DNA from: Crocodylus rhombifer
Taxonomy: Eukaryota > Chordata > Crocodylia > Crocodylidae
Assembly: GCA_038503035.1 (NCBI GenBank)
Contig: JAVSML010024021.1
Location: 385,508 to 449,507, forward strand
DNA: 64,000 bases
Reading direction: 5' to 3'
The notes under the pieces are model-generated. The model was not told the DNA's origin, did not search any database, and worked only from the letters and a program-made list of their open reading frames with translations. Below, one piece after another: positions 47,697-58,519 of this stretch (within the stretch, counting starts at the first letter, position 1; each line of letters opens with the position of its first letter). Both the position numbers and the translations under genes were made by a program.

Positions 47697-47945
47697 AGGC
47701 TAAATGCAGACATTTGTGGAGATTAAGGGGAGGTTAGATTGCATTAAAAATGCCCACTTCACCTAAGTTTCGCCCAGGTGTAGACCTTACACTTGGATTG
47801 ACCTAGCTAGAGATTTAAGTGCAAACTGTACAGAAGTTCAGTTCAGTCTAAAAATGGTCAACCCAATCTAAGTTAAACCTACCTCCAAGGTAGTCTAACT
47901 TAAATTGGGTCTGGTGAGACTGATCTAATTGAAGTTCTGTATGGT
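47697..47945. mobile_element. fold-back MITE, Harbinger-like
   Basis: The right part (about 47825-47945) folds on itself. ACTGTACAGAAGTTCAGTTC ... CCCAATCTAAGTTAAAC pairs with CTAACTTAAATTGGGTC ... GAAGTTCTGTATGGTT around a CTACCTCCAAGGTAG centre. The left start ATGCAGACATTTGTGG resembles the 36995 segment. No clean target duplication was identified. Confidence 0.55.
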
Positions 47946-47949
47946 TACC

Positions 47950-49127
47950 AGCATAGCCTAGGGTTGGGAAAACCAACTGCTAGCTCCAGTCCTGGGGCTG
48001 TGCTTTCCCTGCCTCTCTTAAGCACTATTTTTAGCCCTGTCTCTGGCCTCTTTCCCCACCCACTGCAGATGGACAAAACCCTCCCTCTATGGACCAGCCA
48101 GCTCTCCACAACCCTGCCAAGCCCACCATCTTGTAAGCCACTCCTGTTTGAAGCAAAACTCATGCCACATCTACGTGTTACAAGAGGTGCAGCAGGGTGA
48201 AAGCTGCAGGGCTGGTAGCCCCTTCTGCAGCCATGAAGCCTGCCAGCTGTTGAGGAGACTAAGGAGGAGTCCCAAAGACTAAGGAGAGGAAATAATACAG
48301 ACAATCAACTGCCCCAAGACAGAGACAGTTAGTTGCACAATCACCCATGTCACGAGTTTTGTCTGTCAGCAGCTAGGGGTGCAGGGCCCCAGAACCCCAC
48401 TGCACTGACCTCCTTGACAGCTGGCAGGCTTTATGGCCTCAGCAGGGGCTACTACCCCTGAAGCTTTCACCCTGCTCCTCCTTAACACACACAGTGTCAC
48501 CCATGTCATGAATTTTGCCTGTCCACAGCTTGAGTTGCAGTTCTCTCCAAACCCCTGTACTTATCTCCTTTAAACTTTGCATAACTTGTGGCCTGAGCAG
48601 GGGTCACCATCCCTGCAGTTTTCAGCCCTCTGCACCTTAACACACACAGGGTCATCTGTGTCATGAGTTTTACCTGTCAGCAGCTTGAGGTGCAGTTCCC
48701 CCCAAACTCCTGCACAGATTTTCTTGAAACTTGGTAGGCTTTGAGGCCTTACTAGGGGCCACCATCCCTGCAGTTTTCACCCCACTGTGGTGTAACACAT
48801 AGCTGTGACATGAGTTTTGCTTTCAAGAATTTGGGGTGCAGTTCCCCCCAACCCCCTAAATTGATCTTCTTGAAACTTGGCAGGTTTTATGCTCCTAGAA
48901 GAGGCTACCACTCCTTTTTCATCCAAATCAGACAAATAAAAACAAAGTTATAGTTATTTCATTGATTCCCCTTTATACCCTATGGCCGGATCTCCAAGGT
49001 AGCTCTGAAGCTTCGAAGCCAGTTCAGCCGAATTGAAGCATAAACCCAGTCCAGAGTTCCAGATCAGATCCCTGGCATCTGAAGCAGCCAGATATGAAAC
49101 TGGATCAAATAGCTGCCTACTCGCACA
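47950..49127. mobile_element. monomer-bearing hAT-like repeat, copy B
   Basis: This is a second instance of the repeat family seen at 18113-19219. It has an inverted monomer on the left (about 48115-48262), four direct monomers (48340-48960) and a right end that reads, reverse-complemented, TAGGCCTGTGCGAGTAGG. The right arm has GCTTCGAAGCC / GAAGCAGCC motifs shared with copy C at 59.1-59.3 kb. The left end and any target duplication could not be fixed. Confidence 0.55.
48340..48960 (+). repeat. tandem ~147-156-bp monomers, array B
   Basis: Four monomers have equivalent points near 48356, 48512, 48667 and 48814 (spacing 156, 155 and 147 bp). Each has the GTCAGCAGCTTGAGGTGCAG-type block, a CTTGAAACTTGGCAGGCTT-type block and a CATCCCTGCAGTTTTCACC-type block. 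Confidence 0.85.
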
Positions 49128-49366
49128 GGCCTAATATCTGGTAGATACCACAGAACTTTAATGTATTTGCGGTATATAATATGCAACTCTGCATTCTAAA
49201 AAAAAATTGTACTGAGTTGCTGAGGGTAGGCCTCAGACCCTGCACTCATTCTATCTGTAAGACACTTCTCTTACTTCATAATATAAACTTTAATTAAAAT
49301 ATGCAAAACAGTGAAAGCAACAGTAAATAAATTTTAAAATGCTACTTGTAACAGAAAGGCAGAAGG
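49128..49366. other. unclassified AT-rich DNA
   Basis: Nothing recognised. Confidence 0.4.
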
Positions 49367-49370
49367 CTTC

Positions 49371-51241
49371 TGTTATTTGAGGAGGAAAGAGCAGCAGGAG
49401 GAACTGATTACAAAGAAAATAGCCAGCCATGGGGAAAAACAGGCCAGGAAAGTATATTGCAGGGTGGGTTACCTTGCAATAATCCAAGCAGGGTCAAGTT
49501 CAGTAAGGGAGACAAGTCATTCCTGTGGCATTTAGGCAGCAGCAGTAAGCAACTAGAAGGTAAAGCCAGCGAGCCTAATCAGAAAACATCTGTGGGTAGC
49601 CAGAAAGGGACAGGGCCTTAGAGATACAAGCCCAGGGCTGAGCCAAAGCAGTCAGTCAGGCCTTGCAGGCAGGACAGGAAAGAGCTTCTAAGGTAAGTGG
49701 CTGCAAGAGACTGCTGAGATGTCTCTTGGGTCCTACAAGTAAGCCTTGGATGGCTTGCAAGGTAATGTGACTGAAGTGAGGCAGTTTGTATTACAGCTGG
49801 AGGGCTTATTATTTTGTTTGTAGTTTGAACCAGTGGTTTGGGTGAGACTAGAAAGGGGTGGTTTGGAGGTTCCATTAGTGCCCAAGAGGCAAGTGACCAC
49901 TTTGAGCCCTGTCAGGGATCAGGCTCAAGGCAGAGTTTGGGGCCAGACATTCCATGAGCCCAAAAGGAAGCAGAAAGAAGGGCTAGATAGTACACAGCCC
50001 AGAAAGGGGTGGAAATAGGGGCCCAAGATTGGTCAAGGCAGAGCTCAAGAGAGTAAGATAAGGGCTGGATCCTGAAGAGCCAGTCCTGGTTTAGTGGTTA
50101 TAGGCCAAAGGGACCAGCCAGCAGTGGAGGCAGAAGCCAGGAAGGCCAAAGTCCCAACAAGTGAGTAGAGGAAGGAGAGTTCTACGTCCCTTCCCTGCCC
50201 CCAGCTGTTTCTTGTGGCCTAACAGGGAACAGAGAGACTGCTGATTGCTGGCTGAAAGAGACAAGCCAGCCTGGAGTGGATCTGGGGGAAGCCTCAGGTG
50301 CAGATGATTATCTAAGGGGCACCTGCCTATTAGCTGGTGAAGGGGCCAACAGACTGTCTGCCGGGCATGCCATTGGGAAGAGAAGAAGGGGCTGAGGGAA
50401 GCCAGAAGAACAGGTGGGGGGAAAGAGAAAGTGAAGTGGCTCAGGTACAAACCTCCCAGATGGGGGTAAGGAGAGCACAGAGACTCCTGTTCTCTCTGTT
50501 GTGATTGTTTTTCATTGTATTGCTGGTGGTTTGTGGTGGGAGTGAAAGGGAGGTGGAGCTCCCATCTATCTGGCTCTGCTCAGATACACAGGGTACTGAG
50601 TTGGCAAATTGGGCCATCCCTTAAAGGGGCAACTCTTAACTTTGAAGTATGTTGTGGACTATTCCTATCAAGAGTGTAAATCTTACCTATAAAGAGATCA
50701 CATCATTCAAGGTGAAGTGCCTCCTGCTCTACAGATTACAATCTTAACATCAAGTAGTGACAGGTGAGTAGATACTAGAGACAGCAGTTTCCCTTGACAA
50801 TTCTAATTTGGGGTGTCCAGTCAAGGGCAACACCCCAGTGCTGCCACAGGAGGCCTAAGGCTGCCTAGTGGTTTGGGGCATAGTGCCTAACTAAGTTTTA
50901 ATTGGAAACATCTGTAAGGCATGGATATGGTGTAGGGGAGGTTCAGAGGCCATGATTAGCCCATAAGGCAATGTGTCCTGGGGGACATGTATGGGCCAGT
51001 ATAGGGAATTAGGGGTAAGAATTAAAGTGAGCTCAACAGTATCTGAAGAAATCTGCTGGCCAGAGGCTAGTGTGAGGTTTGCTCTAGGGGCTTGGGGCAC
51101 CCCCCTTCCCAAACTTTATTAGGAACATCAAGGTGTGGTGGGTGAGAATAGAGGGAGGGTACCTACAGCCAGAGCAGCACAGGAACTGACAGTGACCACC
51201 AGGAGGCAACACAGCCATTCCTGGGGGATGATCCTGTTACA
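49371..51241 (+). mobile_element. LTR-like unit (1.87 kb), possibly a solo LTR
   Basis: The segment starts TGTTATTTGAGG and ends GATCCTGTTACA, so it has TG...CA ends. The 4-bp CTTC abuts both sides (49367-49370 and 51242-51245). Its purine-rich texture differs sharply from the AT-rich flanks. Read on the plus strand, a TATA-like CTATAAAG at about 50688 and an ATTAAA at about 51021-51026 are in plausible U3-R-U5 order. No gag, pol or env frames are present, and frames such as 50091-50450 are composition artefacts. A 4-bp duplication can arise by chance, so this is tentative. Confidence 0.4.
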
Positions 51242-51245
51242 CTTC

Positions 51246-51925
51246 TGAATACCCATCTAATGTAACTATGAAAATAAGATAATATCAATGGCTAAAAAAA
51301 AATGTGAATTTTAAAATTTGCTGAGAGAGATGCTTTCAAAAGTCATCCTGTTGAACTGACCTCTAAAAGGGCCATCAAGACAAACAGTGTAGCCAGATTT
51401 ATAAAAGACCAGATAATGCAGAGATAATCAATATCACATATTATTTGCAAATATTTTGTCTTGTCTTACCCCCTCTCCCACTTACAGAAACCAGAACAGC
51501 AATACTTCATCATTGTTATCCCCAGTTTCGAGTGTGCTGAAGTGATATATCACTTCATATCTATATCTCTCTATATATATTTATATCTATGTATATCCAT
51601 TGTTCAGAGAGCAGTATATTCCAAATTGAATTTAGAGCAGAATAGCTTTAGTAACATTTAGAAAGTATTCTCCCTAGTTCTAGTCTCTGCTCCAAATATG
51701 AAGAGGGTGAGAACCCAACAAAGAGCTGCCAGATCTTTAGACTGTTGAAAGTTCAACAGTGTAGTTCTACACCACTGAAGTATGAGAGTGAAAGGGCAAA
51801 AGGCTTTAGTGAAAGTGAAAGCAGAGAGAGGGGGCCTTGTGCTTCCCATTTAAGATGTAAGAAACTCCTATCAGAGATTAGTAAGAGGAACTTAAAGATT
51901 CTAAGGCCCCAGCACACATTACATC
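51246..51925. other. unclassified DNA with short TA microsatellite
   Basis: No genes. An imperfect TATATC/TATA run lies at about 51558-51598. Confidence 0.5.
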
Positions 51926-52110
51926 TATCATGCAATTAACTGGTTAACTGCAAAATAAATTTAGACGTGCTACACATTCAAAGTAATTATCACACAATTA
52001 AAATGACCAACAAGCCATAAAAAGAGCCAATGAGCCATAAATTTGTTACTTGAAAAATGTAGAACATTTTTATAGCTGGTTTCTATCAAGCTTTAATTTG
52101 AACATGTGGC
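51926..52110 (+). repeat. unclassified interspersed repeat, copy 2
   Basis: It shares ATGCAATTAACTGGTTAA at its start and TAGCTGGTTTCTATCAAGC, then TTTAATTTGAACATGTGGC, at its end with the copy at 14494-14660, in the same order. The spacing is similar. Confidence 0.6.
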
Positions 52111-52254
52111 ATGTCATATATAGGTTGATAGTGTTTGGCAAGGTGGCCAGAGTAAAACTGCTTTCTCTCCCAATTCCCCGTTTCCCCTCCCCACCTTCCT
52201 TCAAAGGGACTCATGCTTAACTCTGCTGTCCTAGGGCAAAGTAGCAGTAGATGT

Positions 52255-54190
52255 CATGACTAGGAACCTACCCAAATCAAAGAGGCAGGTGGTTAATTTC
52301 ATGGGCAGATCTCAGGGTCAGCCGCCATTTTCATGGGCTTATCACTGCACGGCCCCCCCCCCCCATGCTTCTGATTGGCTGAGGGGCCTGGTAGTCCCGC
52401 CCCTCCCCACAGATTGGCAGATGGCTGGAAATTACCCTGATTAAGCCCACAGAAATCGCAACTCAGAACAAGCATCTGGTTAGAGTTTAAAAAGTGAGCA
52501 GCACTAAGGGTGGAGGGAGCCAGCTGTCTGAACCACAGTGGCAGATGGTTCATACCTAGTACTGACTCACCATCACAGCTATTGCCTGGAACAGGTCCCT
52601 ACTCCACTGGGTTTCATGTTGACATCTTGACAGTTCTTGTGATGCCATGTGTTTGACCCAACTTATCAAATCCATCAGCTTGTGAGCATGGTGGATCACA
52701 GCATGCCAGCCTTCAAGCCATGTTAGAAGTGCCATGAACCAGGTGGCATTTTCCACCACAGACTTCACTTGATCTTGAACAACTCCCTGCTCTAGGAGAT
52801 GGTGAAGCTTAAGCATGTACTGTCTGCAGGGTGTGATTTCCAGCTCCTTGCTCACAAATTGCCAGTAGAACTGCATCTGCTCAACATGTTAACGGACTGC
52901 ATTGAATCACAAATTTCACCTTGTGAGCACAGGCTCTGTTGGCAACTCCACAGTAGCATGCGATCCCCGACTTTGATTGGTGAGGGACTTGCTGTACCAG
53001 AGCTTTTAGCCTGGACAGTATTTGAAGGCTTTCTTAAAGGAAGACATCAGGCTATCCACATCAGGGAACTGCATGCACCAGATGTCACTCACTAATGATA
53101 GAAAGTGCGCATTTCAGGTGACATAAACTGCGTTGGGTAGTGTTCCTTGGAGCACATCAGAGAAAGTCTTACACATGTGCATGGCATTGTTGGACAGAAA
53201 TGCGGACATCTTGTTAAATTCTAAGCTGTAGTTGACAATTGCCTTCACTACATCTTGAGCCACAGTAGAAAAATTGACAGATATGAGGTGGACCAGTTGT
53301 GTTTGAAAAAGAGGCAGGTCCCAGTCTGTCCAGCTTCCAGGTACAAATAACTATATGCTCTATTTTTCATCTTGAAGGTTAGTGGCTTCATCAGCGACAA
53401 CAGAGGAGGACAAAGTCTTCCAATGCTGACTTTGTGAACTGTACATGTGAAGCAAGCACTGCATGGAGATAGACTTGGCGAAGCTTGTTTGCTGCCAGCA
53501 TTTGCACATTTTGGTTCAGTTAGCCCCTTAACCTAAAATGATAAAGTTTCTTCAGTGGGATGTTTGCTGCTGCAAAAGACTCCATGAGGGAAAATGCCAC
53601 CACTTTCCTTGCCAAGTAGCTTTCCATGGTCTTTTTAAAGAGCAAGAACATGGTCACTTGTTTCTTGCTCTGACCTTCAGCATCTGCAGCAGCCGTTTGC
53701 TTCATGTGCGCCTTGGCCTCTAAGTGTAAAGGTATACTGGTTTTCCTCAACACATCCTGAGTCACATTGCAAGTGGTACAGAACAGCGTGCCTCCATCTG
53801 CATGCAAGGTCCCTTACTGCCTTACACAGTCCAGAGATTAAATGTATTTGGTCCTCTTGGAGGATTTCTTCTCACTATTCATTTCTGCTCAAACCTCCTC
53901 AGGCCTTTGGCTGCTTAAAAGATGGCGCCAAAATCCTCTCACTTCCCTGATTGGCCCTAGACTGGCACCTGTACTGAGCCTACGTTACAGGCCCAGCCCC
54001 ACATTTGCTCCCTCCCCCTGCCTCTCCCATGCTTCAAGACTGAAGGGCTTCCTGCCCTTTACTCTGCTTGCCAGTAATTTTTTTCTCCCTGCAGCAAGCC
54101 TGCCAAAATCACAGAGCCTGCCACTTTTCATGGAAAATATCTGATTTCATGTTTTTCAGCCCTCTTGTGGAAATTGGCCCAGTGGCATTT
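52255..54190 (-). mobile_element. hAT DNA transposon with CGGBP1/ZBED-like transposase
   Basis: The transposase remnant lies in the middle. On both sides the subterminal DNA carries TTTCATGG-type motifs in inverted order (near 52298 and 52331 on the left, near 54128-54153 on the right). GC-rich segments with ATTGGC (CCAAT) boxes lie at 52370 and 53962. The exact ends and an 8-bp duplication could not be established, and the limits given are estimates. Confidence 0.6.
52556..53807 (-). pseudogene. hAT transposase with BED zinc finger (CGGBP1-like), decayed
   Basis: The N-terminal piece (53520-53807) starts HADGGTLFCTTCNV and has a BED-type finger: Cys10, Cys13, His28 and His34 (CxxC ... HxxxxxH). 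A helix ending AAANIPLKKLYH follows. This layout and wording resemble vertebrate CGGBP1 (DGGKLFCTSCNV ... EANIPLEK), itself thought to derive from a hAT transposase. After stops and shifts, VVADEATNL (about 53390) and a block at about 53080-53270 (SAFLSNNAMHMCKTF, then LPNAVYVTCNAHFLSLV) match the catalytic-domain regions VDETTD and SDNAAYM / CLAHILNL. The second motif has Asn where Asp is expected. The C-terminal frame is 52556-52876. The multiple lesions mean no function. Confidence 0.8.
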
Positions 54191-54608
54191 AGTATTCACT
54201 GGTGAAAATGGTACGCAGCACTGAGAGAGTTTTGCTCCATTTGGGAACACAAGGCCCCTTCACTTCCAGGACAACATCCATCTCACTGAGCCATGGCCCT
54301 TCTGATTTTGTTCTCTTCTTTCCTACCCCACATAGCTCCCTCACTCAGGTGATCAGTGGGCCAGCTTCAAAAGCTGGGATGAGGAAGGGTCTGACAAGTC
54401 TAGTTTATGTTAATAGGACCCAAATACAGAAAAACAAGATTTTGTTATCTTTTTAACTATTGTCACCAACTGTTTGAGGATTTTGTAAAACATTTTTAGA
54501 TGATATTGTTATGGTTTTATTGAATAAATTATCCTTGTATAAGGCATCTAGCATAAATGGCCAGCTTCAGATATTTCATCACTGAAATTTGGTAACATTT
54601 AAAACATG
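54191..54608. other. unclassified DNA
   Basis: Nothing recognised. Confidence 0.4.
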
Positions 54609-54705
54609 GATTTCATAGATTTCATAGACATTTGGGATGGAAGGGACCCTGGAGGATCATCGAATTCAACCCCCTGCCCCAGGGGCAGGAAGTCAGTAGG
54701 GTGAG
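54609..54705 (-). mobile_element. very short CR1 3' end
   Basis: Two GATTTCATA units (54609-54626) lead into GACATTTGGGATGGAAGGG, an ATCATCGAATTCAACCCC-type tail and GGGGCAGGAAGTCAG. It is the same subfamily as the 5317 copy but truncated to under 100 bp. Confidence 0.9.
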
Positions 54706-55019
54706 GGTATCTACTATTTTCCTTTCTATTTATAGATAATAATACTGGATGTAGTAGTGCAGGTTAACAAAGGTTCTCAAAAAGCTTTTGAGAAGGAATC
54801 AATTTCTTTGGAATTCTAGCAATGTTATTTCCTCACTTTTATTGTGAGTGCATACATAAACAACTAAAAACAAAATACAATTTTGTTTAAAACAGGAGTT
54901 TTCAAATTTAACTTGGAGAAAGTGAGTGCGAGAAGAACAGGGAATGGGAATGCATATGATCAGTAGGTATCTTTCATATGATGTGTTGAGAGGAAGCAGT
55001 TTTGTGCTTAGCTTAGCTG

Positions 55020-55086
55020 TTAGATTGTGACTCAGAAGATACTAATTAATTTCCAGGTCTTCAACCCACCACCTTGAGCAAGTCAC
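55020..55086 (+). mobile_element. MIR-like SINE relic, left part
   Basis: ATTGTGACTCAGAAGATACT, TTCCAGGTCTTCAACCCACC and ACCTTGAGCAAGTCAC follow the MIR body up to the GCAAGTCAC block, where similarity stops abruptly. Confidence 0.4.
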
Positions 55087-55684
55087 CTAAGGTGCAAACA
55101 GACGTGCAGTTGCCTGCTGTAACTGAGAGTTTTGCAGGAAGCGTTCTAAGTTGCAATGATCCCCTGGACCAAACAGAAGTACACTATTTGTTCCAGCGGG
55201 GAGGGGAATCTAGCTGCTGGCTGGGAGCCTGCAGCTGGTTTTCCTTAGCAATGGCCCTTCCTCTCTCCCATTCTGTGTCTGTGCCAGAATGGGAGGGGGG
55301 AAGGGAGAAGAGGGAGCTCATTCTAGGGGTTCCCCAGCTTGTGCTAGAGAGCAGGGTGGGTGAATGGTTGTCCTCCCAACTCAGAGAGGCTCCAATACAC
55401 CTGAACCACCCTCCAGTGGGGACTGAAAGCCCCCCAGACCAAACTCCCTCCACTCCATTCTCCCTCTCCCATTTTGAACACAGCTCGAGGCTGGGAGACA
55501 GTGCGGACAGAAGTTACAGACAATTCTGTTTGGAAACATCTTCATCTGACCTCTTATGCAACGAGGGTTCAGATTTTCACCTGATCAGCCATTTTTGAAG
55601 TAGTCTGTAGCTATGACCATGACATAGCTGTAGCCAAATGGTAATGGCTATAGATGACTTTCTATGGCCAGACGGGTTGAAACT
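55087..55684. mobile_element. possible insertion splitting a MIR relic
   Basis: The stretch separates two MIR-like parts and is bordered by AGTCAC on both sides (55081-55086 and 55685-55690). Its left start GGTGCAAACAGACGTGCAG resembles Harbinger-type ends. The long plus frame 55074-55598 shows no domain. The ends do not form a convincing inverted repeat. Confidence 0.35.
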
Positions 55685-55690
55685 AGTCAC

Positions 55691-55830
55691 TTCCTACTGT
55701 GCCCTTAATTTCTCTGTACCTCAGTTTTCTATCATGAATTGGGAATTGCAATACTGCCTTTCTGCCTCCAGTCTCATCCATTTGTCCAGTTTCTTAGTTT
55801 CTTGTCATTCAACAGCTGATTAGTGCCTTG
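55691..55830 (+). mobile_element. MIR-like SINE relic, right part
   Basis: TTAATTTCTCTGTACCTCAG and TTTTCTATCATGAATTGGG correspond to the MIR segment TTAACCTCTCTGTGCCTCAG plus TTTCCTCATCTGTAAAATGGGG. GGGAATTGCAATACTGCC continues it. Confidence 0.45.
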
Positions 55831-55839
55831 AAAAAAGAG

Positions 55840-58515
55840 ACATAATATCCCTTACACATTTTTTGTCTTTAACTGAACATGCTGTTGCTACTCATATGGA
55901 AATCTAATGCTTTAAAGTCTAATGAAGTCAGGGGCTAATTAGCCATTGCATTAAAAAAAAGTGTTTCCTTTAATCAATTTTAATGTTATTGACTTTTAGT
56001 TTTTGTTGAATATTGGGAAATTGTGAGTGGGTAATATAGAGAGTTCCGATTTACTCATGACTTTATATCTTTCCATCATGCTGCTGCTTATTCTGGCACG
56101 TCACTATTGTAATATTTCTAAACTCTCTACAGACAGTATTTTTTTCTGTATTTTTCTCTGTCCTTCTTTGGATCCTTTTTCTTTCTACTGTTTTGAGGAA
56201 ATAGTGAAGTTAGGGCATATCACAAATTTATATAATAAATTACATGGTTTCCTTCTTATTTTTTTATAGATTAAATATCTTGATTTTGATCACATTTTTT
56301 TAATGCCAGTATAGATTGAATATTTTGGGTTTAACTCTCCACAGTAATGAACTAATTAAATTTAATTAGGATTCTTGTCATACATAGTGAAAAGTATTTA
56401 TTCCAATATCCATTACTCTGCATTGGTCAGTATGAAATTTTATCTGCTAAAGTTTTTCAGGGTCTTCCAAGTTCTTCACTTTTTCCTGGCCTTCATCAAC
56501 CTCAGTAATTTTTTGTCATCAATAGCATGGTGGTAAGGTTTACAAAAAAATATCTAGATATAAATTAAAACCTTAAATAACACTAGTTCTTTTATACAAT
56601 TTTTGACATTTCTTTTGCCATTATGCAAACTAAGCATTTATTCAACTTCCACTTTTGTCTCTTCAGTTGCCAATAAATACTTGCATATACCCTAATTTAC
56701 TTCAATAATGCCTTCTAGAAAAGGTGTATGAACTTTGTAAACGTCTTTTTCAAGTGTTTCTACTTTAGCAACCTTATTATTAACTCCCTCAAATAATTCT
56801 GTTTTTCTTCCTATTGTATTAGATTAATCTAGGGGAAATAAAACTCTATTGTTTTAATAAATATTATATAAAATGACTGCAAATAATCTATTGTTTACTA
56901 AAATACAGTTCACAGCTTCATAATTCCAGTATCTTTTAAAAACTACCTATAACATTTTTTATTTTTATTTTTATTTTTAGGACTGGTATATTCACTAATT
57001 GTTTCATTGCTTCGTTACAACAGAGAGTTAATTGTACTATTTTAAACTTCTTGATTTCCCAAATGAATGCTTACTTCATGGCTGTCAAAAATCCTAAGAA
57101 TTAGAGCAACTCCCATCACATTTACAGTATGTTAAATGGCAAATGTCTTCAGTGAGCTTGTGGGTTTTGGGTTTTTTTTTTTAAGGTAATCAGAACTGAC
57201 AAACTCACCGTTCTGGAACTTCAAGTGCTGCAGGTGATTGGTGCCTGGCACTCATCATAAAATGCAGATAGATCCGCAACATTCTCCCCAAACCCTTTGT
57301 TAATATGCCTGCTTTAATACAATGATACAGTACTTGCAGTTTGATGGATTAGGCTTTGAGGCCACATTCATTAAATAGATGCTAAGTGCTAATTAAAGTC
57401 TAACTAACCAAGTTTCTTTTCCCCAGCACTTAGGGATTAGTTTATGTTTTTCCCCCCTCTCTCTCATATATGAATAATTGTTAGAGCAAATACATTTATA
57501 TTACTGGTGTTTGAAGAACAGCTTACTGAATACTAATTGCTAATTCTGGTTCATAACTATGAAAAACCCTTAAAAGCTGAGCAAAAAAGAGGCTTTTTGA
57601 ACATCTGCTTTCCCCTCAACTGACAAATAATTTACTATAGCATAACAAAATTGTAGTTTCCTCAGTGAAAGACACTGGTCTGAAAATGAAATAGCCTTTT
57701 AAATGTTTGATATTTAAAGAAGTTTGTTGCAAATTGCTTGTAGTTATTTAAAATATTTACTTTCACTAGCATAGCTGCAAATTACACATACTCCATTCAC
57801 CTCTTGCCTACTCCAGGGTAAATCTCAAGCCAGTCTTAACACAGAGAAAAATAAACCAACATTAATCAGCCACTTCATATTTTGTAGCAGAAATGTGACA
57901 GTGTAAACATCATTGTGTTAAAATAGGCATTTAAGAAGAGACGGAAGTAACTGCAACTTTCATATCTTCATAATTTGCTTAAGGAGTTATTGCTTGCAAA
58001 GATTCTTGTTTTTTATTTGTATTACAATAGTACCTAAATATTATAACTGAGCCTTGTGATATGGAAAACTATATGAGCACACATCATAAAACACAGCCTC
58101 TGAACTAAAGATAGATTGACAATCTTAAATCAACAAGTCAAAAAATGGTGTAGGAAGAAGCAATGTTTTATTGTATACATAATGCAGTTGATTATTATGC
58201 AGAGCTGTATTTAGAGGGATAAGACCCTAACCTTAAAAATCCTGTCATTAGTCCCTTGCACTTGCATGAAAACCCAGTGAAATTAATGATATTCCACTCA
58301 GTTATTTCAATTTTCTAAATTTAGGGCTATGATCTAGATCCATTAAATAAGTACTTAGGTGAAGGTCTGGGCCTATTCCACTTGTGCCATGGGTGCTTGT
58401 GGGACTGACTCTGGCTTGGGGCATGGGAAACACTACTGCAGGCCTGGCTACTAAGCTACTGTGTTACCAGTTACCAATCAATCAGTCATGATTTACTCAG
58501 AGATGAGGGACTCAG
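55840..58515. other. long AT-rich stretch, no gene; possible conserved non-coding DNA
   Basis: No intact transposon or coding domain. It contains an old CR1-like patch (56400-56570). About 57180-57420 and 57700-58130 have ATTA/TAATTA and TTTGCAT-like words and little low-complexity sequence, which can mark regulatory DNA. This cannot be judged without comparison to other species. Confidence 0.3.
56400..56570 (-). mobile_element. ancient CR1/L3-like fragment
   Basis: On the plus strand, CTCTGCATTGGTCAGTATGAAATTTTATCTGC, then CAGGGTCTTCCAAGTTCTTCAC, then CTCAGTAATTTTTTGTCATCAATAGC, follow the order of the old CR1/L3 region that normally reads CATTAAATTTCATCTGCC ... GTCATCTGCAAA on this strand. 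The similarity is weak. Confidence 0.4.
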
Positions 58516-58519
58516 GGAC

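Noticed and set aside
55074..55598. 174-codon plus frame
   Set aside because: No recognisable domain, and it lies in the segment that appears to interrupt a MIR relic. Treated as a chance frame.
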